This document shows positions 1-6,062 of a DNA stretch of 11,138 nt, in pieces. Position 1 is the first letter of the stretch, and each line of letters begins with the position of its first letter. A program made the position numbers and the translations under genes. Source of the DNA: an uncultured Bacilli bacterium (lineage in GTDB: Bacteria > Bacillota_I > Bacilli_A > RF39 > UBA660); NCBI GenBank assembly GCA_947632495.1, contig CANRPL010000048.1, forward strand, positions 1 to 11,138, given 5' to 3'. A model generated the notes under the pieces. That model saw nothing but the letters and a program-made list of their open reading frames with translations. It did no database searches and was not told the DNA's origin.

Positions 1-1042
1 TAAGTCCGATACAAGCTAAACGATCAATGATATCTTTTCTAAAGGCAATAGCATTTTCTCCTAGACCGGCCGTAAAGACAATAGCGTCTACTTTGCCCTC
101 TAATTCAACATAGTAATCAGCGATGTATTTAGCGATACGATTAACATACATATCGTTCGCTAAAATGGCTCTTTCATCACCTTTATCCATAGCTTCTTCA
201 ATATCACGGTGATCAGAATATTCACCAGTAACTCCTAGAAGACCACTTTGTTTATTTAAAGCATTATCAACTTCCGTACGGCTCATACCTTTATCCATAG
301 CATAGAAAGCTAGTGAATAATCGATATCCCCACAACGTGTACCCATCATAATACCAGCATTAGGACTAAAGCCCATAGTTGTATCATAACTTTTACCATC
401 TTTAATAGCTGTAATACTACCACCACTACCGATATGGCAACTGATAATGTTAATATCTTCTTTACCTAAAAGATTTTTCATATATTCAGTAATATAGCGA
501 TGACTTGTTCCATGAAAACCATATTTACGAATCTTATAATCTTCATACCAACTATATGGAACAGGATATAAGTAATTTACAGCTGGCATTGTCTGATGGA
601 AAGCAGTATCAAAAATCGCAACATGAACAGCGTCTTTAAAACTTTCCATACACGCTCTAATACCAACTAAATTAGCAGGATTATGTAAAGGCGCTAAAGA
701 AGAAATATCTTCTACTGTCTTAATAACATCATCATCAATAACTACAGAAGCAGCATATTTATCACCACCATGAACAACGCGATGACCAACAGCCTTTACT
801 TCACTTAAATCACTAATAATATTGTATGCAAGTAATTCTTCGATAACTTTTTGTGTAGCTTCTTGATGATCTTTGATTAAAACATCTTTTTTTATTTTTT
901 CTCCATTTAATTTCAAAGTATAAAAACTATCTTCTAAACCTATTTTTTCAATATAACCAGACATTAATACTTTTTCTTCTGGCATTTCATAAGCCGTAAA
1001 TTTTAAAGATGAACTTCCGGCATTTACAGATAATATTTTCAT
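1..1042 (-). CDS. ackA: Acetate kinase, partial (N-terminal 347 residues)
   Basis: Acetate kinase interconverts acetyl phosphate + ADP and acetate + ATP in the cytoplasm, normally with phosphotransacetylase, to make ATP from acetyl-CoA. The frame runs open from ATG at 1042 off the left edge, so only about 347 of the usual ~400 residues are present and the C-terminal nucleotide-site Glu region is missing. Visible family motifs are VNAGSSS (residues 6-12, Asn7), GHRVVHGG (about 86-93, substrate Arg88), FDTAFHQTMP with the catalytic Asp, YGFHGTSHRY, MGTRCGDID with the second conserved Arg, and FTAGLGENA. The phosphate-binding loop reads CHIGSGGS where HLGNGAS or HLGNGSS is usual, a mild divergence. 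AGGAGG at 1048-1053 lies 5 bases before the start and overlaps the stop codon of the upstream lipoprotein gene. This makes ackA the last visible gene of the lysS run. Identification is certain; acetate versus another short-chain acid is by homology only. Confidence 0.96.
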   Translation of the reverse strand, partial: MKILSVNAGSSSLKFTAYEMPEEKVLMSGYIEKIGLEDSFYTLKLNGEKIKKDVLIKDHQEATQKVIEELLAYNIISDLSEVKAVGHRVVHGGDKYAASVVIDDDVIKTVEDISSLAPLHNPANLVGIRACMESFKDAVHVAIFDTAFHQTMPAVNYLYPVPYSWYEDYKIRKYGFHGTSHRYITEYMKNLLGKEDINIISCHIGSGGSITAIKDGKSYDTTMGFSPNAGIMMGTRCGDIDYSLAFYAMDKGMSRTEVDNALNKQSGLLGVTGEYSDHRDIEEAMDKGDERAILANDMYVNRIAKYIADYYVELEGKVDAIVFTAGLGENAIAFRKDIIDRLACIGL

Positions 1043-1051
1043 TTTTTCCTC

Positions 1052-1465
1052 CTATTCATATTTTTTTAATAAATCTATCAATTCATTAACATCTTCATTT
1101 TGGATATTGCATCCTCTTATTTCATATGTTTTAACTTTATTATATAGAAATATCGTCTCACAATATCCACCTTCAACTTCGATACCGACATCCTTACCAT
1201 CTAAAGTTCGGATTTTTTTATCGAAAGCATAGTTAATTATTTCTTCATATTCTTCGTGTGTAAGCTTTTTTTCTTTAAAGCCATCTAAATCTGTTCTTGA
1301 ATAAACAATTCTCTCATCATCATACACTTCGATGACATCATAGACAGGATTTCTGACACTACTTGATCCTCCATTATACCTAATAACGAGTTCATTATTA
1401 CCCTCACTAGTTTTGTTACATCCAACTAGGAATATTAAGGATAAACATATTAATATTTTCTTCAT
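1052..1465 (-). CDS. Small predicted lipoprotein of unknown function
   Basis: This 137-residue protein begins with a lipoprotein signal peptide: MKK, a hydrophobic stretch (residues 4-14) and a lipobox LVGC with Cys16 as the likely lipidated residue. The mature protein should be tethered to the outer face of the membrane. The rest is charged and globular, has no repeats or further membrane segments, and contains two cysteines near 103 and 119 (GYCET, RGCN) that could pair outside the cell. I do not recognise the domain. The start ATG overlaps the stop of the upstream phosphatase gene by one base (TAATG), and GAGGT just upstream serves as ribosome binding site. Its stop codon lies inside the ackA ribosome binding site. 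It is therefore cotranscribed, and probably translationally coupled, between two enzymes with which it has no obvious functional link. Confidence 0.85.
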   Translation of the reverse strand: MKKILICLSLIFLVGCNKTSEGNNELVIRYNGGSSSVRNPVYDVIEVYDDERIVYSRTDLDGFKEKKLTHEEYEEIINYAFDKKIRTLDGKDVGIEVEGGYCETIFLYNKVKTYEIRGCNIQNEDVNELIDLLKKYE

Positions 1466-2001
1466 TATTTTACCTCATATTCGATAACTCTTAAATTAGG
1501 TATATTAATGCGAGCTAAATTACCATCCTCTGGTATACGACCTAAAAGATAGTGAATGGCTCTTAATACTGCACTATGAGTTACAATTAATATCTTTTTA
1601 TCAGGATAACGATTTTTAGTGTCCTCAATAAATTCTGATACTCTTTTCATAAAATCTTGAACACGTTCAATATTTTGTACATTAGTATTTAATATAAAAT
1701 CCCAACAATCAATTTGATCTAAAGTATCTACAATCATTCCTTCATTCATACCCCAGTCTCGTTCAATTAAACGGTCATCAATATTTACAGGTAATCTATT
1801 ACCAATTAAAATTTTAGCCGTTTCACGAGCGCGGGATAATGGTGAAGATATAACGACGTCAATATCAAGTTCATCAATCAACTTTTTTAATTCAAGAGCT
1901 TCCTCAATTCCCTTATCGGCTAAAGGAATATCGCTTATTCCTTGACAACGGTGTTCTAAATTCCAAGCAGTCTTACCATGTCTTACTACATATAATAACA
2001 T
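1465..2001 (-). CDS. Histidine phosphatase family protein (phosphoglycerate mutase-like)
   Basis: A 178-residue cytoplasmic enzyme of the histidine phosphatase (phosphoglycerate mutase-like) superfamily, which removes or transfers phosphate through a phosphohistidine. The signature RHGKTAWN starts at residue 7, giving catalytic His8 beside Arg7. SSPLSRARETA supplies the second phosphate-binding Arg (Arg57). LIERDWG carries the likely acid Glu80, and VTHSAVLR the second conserved His (His142). The full active site is thus present. Length fits the small branch that includes GpmB-like and CobC-like enzymes rather than true glycolytic mutases of ~230-250 residues. No cobalamin genes are nearby, so alpha-ribazole phosphatase activity is not supported and the substrate is unknown. 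ATG starts one base after the lysS stop (TAACATG). Only a weak purine-rich GAAAGAAA precedes it, so translation probably depends on ribosomes finishing lysS. Its own stop overlaps the next start by one base. Confidence 0.9.
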   Translation of the reverse strand: MLLYVVRHGKTAWNLEHRCQGISDIPLADKGIEEALELKKLIDELDIDVVISSPLSRARETAKILIGNRLPVNIDDRLIERDWGMNEGMIVDTLDQIDCWDFILNTNVQNIERVQDFMKRVSEFIEDTKNRYPDKKILIVTHSAVLRAIHYLLGRIPEDGNLARINIPNLRVIEYEVK

Positions 2002-2002
2002 G

Positions 2003-3484
2003 TTAATTTCTTTCTTTCATCGTTGGAAATAAAATAACATCACGGATAGATTCTTGTTCTAAAAATAACATACACAAGCGATCGATACCATAACCGATAC
2101 CACCTGCTGGTGGCATACCATACTCTAAAGCTTCAATAAAGTCCATATCGATATCATTTGCTTCGTCGTTACCTAAATCTCTTTCTTTTAATTGTTCTTC
2201 AAAGCGTTCTAGTTGAACAACCGGATCATTTAATTCTGTATAGGCATTAGCGAATTCTTTACCACCAATAAATAATTCGAAGCGATCAACAAAACGAGGA
2301 TCATCTTGATTAGTTTTCGTTAAAGGTGAGATCTCAACTGGATGACCATATAAGAAAGTTGGTTGAATCAATTTTTCTTCAACATATTTTTCAAAGAAAG
2401 CATTAATAATATGTCCAACACTAAAATGATCTTCAATCTCAATATGATGTTCATTAGCTAAAGCTTTAGCTTCATCAAAACTCATTTGTTTAGAAAAATC
2501 AATACCAGTTTCCTCTTTAATAGCGTCTACCATACTAATTCTCTTCCATGGACCTTCAAGATTAATTTCATTACCACACCAATTATAAGTCATCTTACCA
2601 AAAACTTTATTAGCGATTTCTTGATACATTGCTTCTGTTTGATCCATCATACCATCTAAATCAGAATAAGCTAAATAAGCTTCCATTAAAGTAAATTCAG
2701 GGTTATGTTTAGTATCCATACCTTCGTTACGGAAAACACGACCTATTTCATAGACCGCTTCCATGCCACCAACTAATAATCTCTTAAGTGGTAACTCTAA
2801 AGCGATACGTAAATACATATCTAAATCTTGCGTATTATGATGGGTGACGAAAGGACGAGCAGCTGCTCCCGTTAATAAAGTTGTTAAAACAGGTGTTTCA
2901 ACTTCCGTATAACCACGATTATCCATAAAGTTTTGAATACAACGAATAATCTTTGGTCTTAAGAAAGCAACTCGTTTCGCATCTTCATTCATAATTAAGT
3001 CGACATAACGACGACGATAGCGTTCTTCAATATCAGTTAGACCATGAAATTTTTCAGGTAGCGGTCTTAAAGCCTTAACTAAATGAACATATTTAAAAGC
3101 TTTAACAGATAATTCACCAGTATGCGTAACAAATAAAGTTCCCTCAATACCAACGATATCACCGATATCGGCTTTGTTAAATAACTCGTAATTTTCTTCA
3201 CCGACATTATCTAATTTCATATAGATTTGAATTTGACCATCGCGGTCTTGAATATGCATAAAGCCGGCTTTACCCTTACCACGTTTAGTCATTATACGGC
3301 CTGCTACTTTAACATTAACCGTCTTTTGTTCTAGTTCCTCATTAGAAAAAGAGGCATATTGTTTTATTATTTCTCCAGAAGTATGAGTGCGATCAAAGCG
3401 ATGACCAAAAGGATCCATATTAAGGTCACGAATCATTTGTGCTTTGTCACGTCTAACTAATTCTTGTTCTGTAAGTTCGCGCAT
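2003..3484 (-). CDS. lysS: Lysyl-tRNA synthetase, class II
   Basis: Charges tRNA-Lys with lysine using ATP in the cytoplasm. The 493-residue length is typical. An N-terminal OB-fold anticodon-binding domain spans about residues 55-140 (VKVAGRIMTKRGKGKAGF onward). It is followed by the class II catalytic core: motif 1 around RPKIIRCIQNFMDNRGYTEVETP (176-198), motif 2 FRNEGMDTKHNPEF (251-264) with the ATP-binding Arg, and motif 3 GGIGYGIDRL (461-470). The lysine pocket region HPVEISPLTK (381-390) and FANAYTELNDP (411-421) match the family. Start is ATG with AGGAAGTGAG just upstream. An extended -10 element (TGATATTAT, 3526-3534) lies about 40 bases before the start, giving a short leader with no room for a T-box. 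It is the first gene of a run continuing to the phosphatase, lipoprotein and ackA. dusB lies one gene upstream, echoing the dusB-lysS order I recall from Bacillus. Confidence 0.98.
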   Translation of the reverse strand: MRELTEQELVRRDKAQMIRDLNMDPFGHRFDRTHTSGEIIKQYASFSNEELEQKTVNVKVAGRIMTKRGKGKAGFMHIQDRDGQIQIYMKLDNVGEENYELFNKADIGDIVGIEGTLFVTHTGELSVKAFKYVHLVKALRPLPEKFHGLTDIEERYRRRYVDLIMNEDAKRVAFLRPKIIRCIQNFMDNRGYTEVETPVLTTLLTGAAARPFVTHHNTQDLDMYLRIALELPLKRLLVGGMEAVYEIGRVFRNEGMDTKHNPEFTLMEAYLAYSDLDGMMDQTEAMYQEIANKVFGKMTYNWCGNEINLEGPWKRISMVDAIKEETGIDFSKQMSFDEAKALANEHHIEIEDHFSVGHIINAFFEKYVEEKLIQPTFLYGHPVEISPLTKTNQDDPRFVDRFELFIGGKEFANAYTELNDPVVQLERFEEQLKERDLGNDEANDIDMDFIEALEYGMPPAGGIGYGIDRLCMLFLEQESIRDVILFPTMKERN

Positions 3485-3520
3485 CTTCTCACTTCCTTTT
3501 TTTTATTGCGTTTTTTTACT

Positions 3521-3534
3521 CTTATATAATATCA
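3521..3534 (-). promoter_or_regulatory. Extended -10 promoter element for the lysS operon
   Basis: On the minus strand TGA-TATTAT (3534 down to 3526) fits the TGn plus -10 pattern of the housekeeping sigma factor; TATAAG (3526 to 3521) is an overlapping alternative. No convincing -35 box is seen at 17 bases, which is tolerated by extended -10 promoters. Transcription would start near 3519 and give a leader of about 35 bases before lysS. The element directly abuts the T-tract of the preceding terminator. Prediction only. Confidence 0.45.
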
Positions 3535-3559
3535 AAAAAACACCATAAATACTAGTGTT
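3534..3559 (-). terminator. Intrinsic terminator after the RDD gene
   Basis: Minus strand shows AACACTA, a 7-base loop, then TATGGTGTT followed by seven T. The stem is about 7 pairs including one G-T pair, starting 6 bases after the TAG stop of the RDD gene. The stem is AT-rich, so termination may be partial, but the T-tract is good. It would separate dusB-RDD from lysS. Confidence 0.6.
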
Positions 3560-3565
3560 ATTTGA

Positions 3566-4156
3566 CTATTTTTTCTTTATAATACGTGTCACCTCGGTAT
3601 TACTAATTAAATCTTGCAAACCTCTTTTTTCCTTCGTAAATAAAATCATGTAAGCCGAAAAAAGCGCTAAAACAATTTGAATTAAACCGACGATGGAGAT
3701 AACGATAAAATAATATGAGCGCGGAATAAAATATACGCCAATATTAGCAACTAATAGATAACCGATACCGACCACAATTAAATTGCGAACAAATAATTGA
3801 TGAAGATATAGATATCCTTTATCAAAACGCTCAACTTGAATACCATTGATAAATGTTCCAAGTGTTCTACCCTTCCAAATAAAAGGTAAGATAATAAAAT
3901 AAGAGATGATAAAGATTAGATAAGCAATATTATTAACTTTTTGTTCACTAGCTAAATCATAAGATAGCTCACCATATGATTTTAAATAAGAATTAAAATT
4001 AATCTCGTGTGAAGTATATTTTTCTAATAGATCATTACTTTTAGCTTGTAATTCACGGGCCATTCTCGTCGGTGGAATAAAAGTATTAATGAGATAAGAA
4101 ACAATAATCATAACTATGAAATCAATAATAAAAGCTCTCGTTCTTTTACTGCGCAT
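3566..4156 (-). CDS. RDD-family integral membrane protein
   Basis: A 196-residue membrane protein with four likely transmembrane segments at about residues 9-27, 76-93, 123-143 and 149-173. The RDD hallmarks are present: an Arg/Asp-bearing first helix (RTRAFIIDFIV), the WKGRTLGTFINGIQVER loop after helix 2 (94-110), and the closing RGLQDLISNTEV (178-189), normally RGLHDLIAGT-like. The family is widespread and mostly uncharacterised; some members are linked to transport or stress, but nothing here fixes a substrate. The 45-residue hydrophilic loop after helix 1 (30-74) is predicted to lie outside the cell if the N terminus is inside. The start ATG overlaps the end of dusB by 11 bases and is preceded by GGAGGA within dusB, so it is cotranscribed and likely coupled with dusB. 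A terminator follows its stop. Family assignment is firm; function is unknown. Confidence 0.88.
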   Translation of the reverse strand: MRSKRTRAFIIDFIVMIIVSYLINTFIPPTRMARELQAKSNDLLEKYTSHEINFNSYLKSYGELSYDLASEQKVNNIAYLIFIISYFIILPFIWKGRTLGTFINGIQVERFDKGYLYLHQLFVRNLIVVGIGYLLVANIGVYFIPRSYYFIVISIVGLIQIVLALFSAYMILFTKEKRGLQDLISNTEVTRIIKKK

Positions 4157-5126
4157 AATATTCCTCCATATATTTATCTAATAAAAAGAGCAACTCCTCT
4201 TCCGCTTTAGTTTTAAAAATAGCCATCTTCAATTCTTTACCTTTTGGTACCCCTTTTAAATAATAGGCAGCATGAGTTCTAATTTCTAGCATCGCTACTT
4301 TATATGGTTTCGTCTCTAATAAATTATTTAAATGATGCTTAATCATCGCTATTTTTTCTGGAACTGTTATCTCTTTAGGTTCAATACCCTTTTCAAGATA
4401 ATCAACACACTCTTTGATTAACCAAGGATTACCTAAAACACCACGACCGATCATTACAGCATCGCAGCCAGTTTCAGCAATCATCCTTTTAGCGTCATAA
4501 CAACTTCTAACATCACCATTACCAATAACTGGAATAGAGACATTTTCTTTAATCATTTTAATAATCGACCAATCAGCTTTACCGCTATATCCTTGTTTAC
4601 GAGTACGGGGATGAATCGCAATAGCGCTCGCTCCAGCTGCCTCTACTTTCTTGGCTACTACTAGAGCATTAATACTATTTTCATCCCAGCCACTACGCAT
4701 TTTAACCGTAACAGGTACTGATACATTTTCAACAACAGCTTTAACAATTTCATAAACCTTATCAGGATCTTTTAATAAGGCACTACCAGCTTGCGCCCTA
4801 AGCGCTACTTTAGGTACTGGACATCCCATATTAATATCGATGATATCAGGGTGCATATGTTCTTCAATATATTTAGCAGCAATGACAAAAGAGTTAACAT
4901 CACTACCAAATATTTGTTGCGCAATTGGTCTTTCATCTTCAGTCATATATAATAAATCTTGGGTTTTTTTATTTTCATACATTAAGGCTTTATCACTGAC
5001 CATTTCAGCTACCATTAGCCCACAACCCATCTCTTTAATGATACGACGGTAAGCATTATTACAAATACCTGCCATAGGCGCTAAAACAACTCTATTAGCA
5101 ATTTCAACATTTCCAATTTTCCACAT
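4146..5126 (-). CDS. dusB: tRNA-dihydrouridine synthase, DusB type
   Basis: An FMN enzyme that reduces specific uridines in the tRNA D-loop to dihydrouridine using NAD(P)H. The 326-residue TIM-barrel has APMAGICNNAYRR near the N terminus (FMN phosphate side), VAEMVS, NMGCPVPK with catalytic Cys102, KMRSGWD, HPRTRKQGYSGKADW, IGNGDV and GCDAVMIGRGVLGNPW, all family landmarks in order. I choose ATG at 5126 (MWKIGNVEI). AGGAGG lies at 5137-5142, 10 bases upstream, and the longer frame to 5147 would start at TTG and run through that ribosome binding site. A -10-like TATACT lies at 5149-5154. The 3' end overlaps the RDD gene by 11 bases. DusB is the usual Dus of Firmicutes; the exact uridine modified cannot be read from sequence. 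Confidence 0.96.
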   Translation of the reverse strand: MWKIGNVEIANRVVLAPMAGICNNAYRRIIKEMGCGLMVAEMVSDKALMYENKKTQDLLYMTEDERPIAQQIFGSDVNSFVIAAKYIEEHMHPDIIDINMGCPVPKVALRAQAGSALLKDPDKVYEIVKAVVENVSVPVTVKMRSGWDENSINALVVAKKVEAAGASAIAIHPRTRKQGYSGKADWSIIKMIKENVSIPVIGNGDVRSCYDAKRMIAETGCDAVMIGRGVLGNPWLIKECVDYLEKGIEPKEITVPEKIAMIKHHLNNLLETKPYKVAMLEIRTHAAYYLKGVPKGKELKMAIFKTKAEEELLFLLDKYMEEYYAQ

Positions 5127-5136
5127 TTTTTTAGCA

Positions 5137-5154
5137 CCTCCTACCAATAGTATA
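5137..5154 (-). promoter_or_regulatory. -10-like element and ribosome binding site of dusB
   Basis: TATACT (5154 to 5149, minus strand) is a 5/6 match to the housekeeping -10 and is followed after 6 bases by AGGAGG (5142 to 5137). The AGGAGG decides the dusB start at 5126. If this -10 is real, the RNA would begin almost at the Shine-Dalgarno site. No good -35 box is visible because that region is the T-tract of the spoVIF terminator. The ribosome binding site is secure; the promoter is tentative. Confidence 0.5.
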
Positions 5155-5168
5155 CAAGAAATAACCTT

Positions 5169-5191
5169 AAAAAAAAAGAGAAAATTCTCTT
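5169..5191 (-). terminator. Intrinsic terminator after spoVIF
   Basis: Minus strand reads AAGAGA, loop ATTT, TCTCTT and then seven more T (5175-5169). The 6-pair stem begins inside the spoVIF stop codon. It should end the spoVIF transcript before dusB. Confidence 0.75.
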
Positions 5192-5432
5192 AAAACATTT
5201 TATCAATATCTTTAGGAACATTATCGGTAATAACCGCATTCACTATTTTATTTTCTTGTTCTATAGATACTGGTTTACCAGTCATTTCGCTTAATTTATG
5301 AATAACATTACGCAAGGTATGTTCGTTTTTTAAATCATTTTCTTGTAACTGTTTAGCCAACTCTAAAATCGTCTTTTTGTCAACACTTGTCTTTTTCTCA
5401 ATACGATTAAATAAGCCATCTGAAAAAGCCAT
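5190..5432 (-). CDS. spoVIF: Stage VI sporulation protein F (SpoVIF)
   Basis: An 80-residue soluble protein matching the SpoVIF family (formerly YjcC in Bacillus subtilis). The pattern FNRIEKKTSVDKKTILELA, then TLRNVIHKLSEMTGKPVS, then EQENKIVNAV and a final VPKDIDKMF follows the family from end to end, and the length is normal (about 80-90). In B. subtilis SpoVIF acts in the mother cell late in sporulation and is needed for spore coat assembly and spore resistance; that role is inferred here by homology. ATG at 5432 has AGGAGGT (5437-5443) four bases upstream. The gene stands alone between two strong terminators, so it has its own promoter; CATATACTA at 5448-5456 fits the sigma-K -10 pattern CATAnnnTA. 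Together with gpr it shows that the organism, or a recent ancestor, makes endospores. Confidence 0.87.
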   Translation of the reverse strand: MAFSDGLFNRIEKKTSVDKKTILELAKQLQENDLKNEHTLRNVIHKLSEMTGKPVSIEQENKIVNAVITDNVPKDIDKMF

Positions 5433-5447
5433 ATCTACCTCCTACTC

Positions 5448-5456
5448 TAGTATATG
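5448..5456 (-). promoter_or_regulatory. Candidate sporulation (sigma-K-like) -10 of spoVIF
   Basis: CATATACTA on the minus strand is an exact match to CATAnnnTA, the late mother-cell sigma-K -10. It also contains TATACT, which the housekeeping sigma could use. No AC -35 dinucleotide appears at the preferred distance; the region is the T-tract of the preceding terminator. The call rests on the -10 plus the gene's identity. Confidence 0.35.
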
Positions 5457-5464
5457 CAAGTAAG

Positions 5465-5490
5465 AAAAAAAGCAACATTATTTTGTTGCT
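5465..5490 (-). terminator. Intrinsic terminator of the der unit
   Basis: Minus strand reads AGCAACA, a 6-base loop, TGTTGCT and a run of six or more T. The 7-pair stem overlaps the last codons and TAA stop of the Ser/Asn-rich protein gene. This is a strong terminator separating der from spoVIF. Confidence 0.85.
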
Positions 5491-6062
5491 AAATTACGTG
5501 ACTTTTTTAAGCATTTAAAGCCAGCTTTTTCTAGTGTCTGCATCGATACAAGCTCATTATTTAATGCATACTTAACCGTATATTCCGTACCATTTAATTT
5601 AACATAAATACAACTACTACGCATCGTATTAAAGTAATAAACATAAGAACTATCTTGATAAAATTCATCGATAGCTTGTGCTGTATTAGGTCCACACTTA
5701 TCTATTATTTGAACACTACCACTTTGCGTATTACTTGTAATAGGCTTGGATACATTACTTGAGCTACTAACATTAGAACTAACTACCTTATTACTAGTTG
5801 TATTACTTGATACATTACTAGTTGGTTTAGTATTACTTGTTTGATTAGAATTACTTGATAGATTAGATGTAACATTTGATGGTTTTTCCGTAGGAACTTC
5901 TTCTTTATTAGAACTCTCTTCTTGAGCTACCCCTTCACTTGCTTCTTTCTTATCATCTACCGAATTTCTTGAGGTATCAATAGAAAAGATAATACCAAAG
6001 ATAGCTAAAACCATTAGACATCCACCAATTAAAAACAAATTGGTTTTAAGAACTTTATTCAT
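5478..6062 (-). CDS. Membrane-anchored Ser/Asn-rich protein of unknown function, coupled to der
   Basis: A 194-residue protein in three parts. Residues 8-27 are a hydrophobic signal anchor; no good lipobox surrounds Cys15. An acidic stretch (33-60) then leads into a low-complexity linker of Ser, Asn, Thr and Val (61-116) built from degenerate SNV/TSN units. A compact C-terminal domain (about 118-186) carries Cys123, Cys151 and Cys184 and a YVYYFNTMRSSCIYVKLNGTEYTVKYALN core. The layout suggests a domain held away from the membrane on a flexible stalk on the outer side. The C-terminal pattern resembles small repeated domains I recall in secreted proteins of gut Bacilli, but I cannot name a family. 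ATG overlaps the der stop by one base (TAATG) with AGGAG within the der end, so its translation is tied to der. Function unknown. Confidence 0.85.
   Translation of the reverse strand: MNKVLKTNLFLIGGCLMVLAIFGIIFSIDTSRNSVDDKKEASEGVAQEESSNKEEVPTEKPSNVTSNLSSNSNQTSNTKPTSNVSSNTTSNKVVSSNVSSSSNVSKPITSNTQSGSVQIIDKCGPNTAQAIDEFYQDSSYVYYFNTMRSSCIYVKLNGTEYTVKYALNNELVSMQTLEKAGFKCLKKSRNLATK
5715..5882 (-). repeat. Degenerate SNV/TSN-coding low-complexity tract
   Basis: The DNA for residues 61-116 of the Ser/Asn-rich protein is a run of imperfect 9- to 12-base units built on AGTAAT and TCTAAT (Ser-Asn) with interposed Val and Thr codons. The units vary in sequence, so it is an old or selected repeat rather than a fresh tandem array. 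Length variation between strains is likely. Confidence 0.6.

Noticed and set aside
1465..2001. Alpha-ribazole phosphatase (CobC) label for the histidine phosphatase
   Set aside because: Similar in size and motif, but no cobalamin genes are nearby and the superfamily is too broad in substrate to assign from sequence alone.
3485..3565. Possible T-box or other riboswitch before lysS
   Set aside because: The gap is only 81 bases, is largely taken up by a terminator and -10, and leaves a leader near 35 bases, too short for a T-box.
4840..5052. Plus-strand open frame of 70 codons inside dusB
   Set aside because: Antisense shadow of a strongly conserved enzyme; no ribosome binding site and a Ile/Ser/Leu-rich composition typical of reversed coding sequence.
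5127..5147. Seven-codon N-terminal extension of dusB starting at TTG
   Set aside because: The extension is translated from the AGGAGG ribosome binding site itself; the ATG at 5126 fits the family start.
5991..6060. Lipoprotein signal in the Ser/Asn-rich protein at Cys15 (LIGGC)
   Set aside because: The hydrophobic segment continues for more than ten residues past the Cys and the -3/-2 residues do not fit a lipobox; a signal anchor is more likely.
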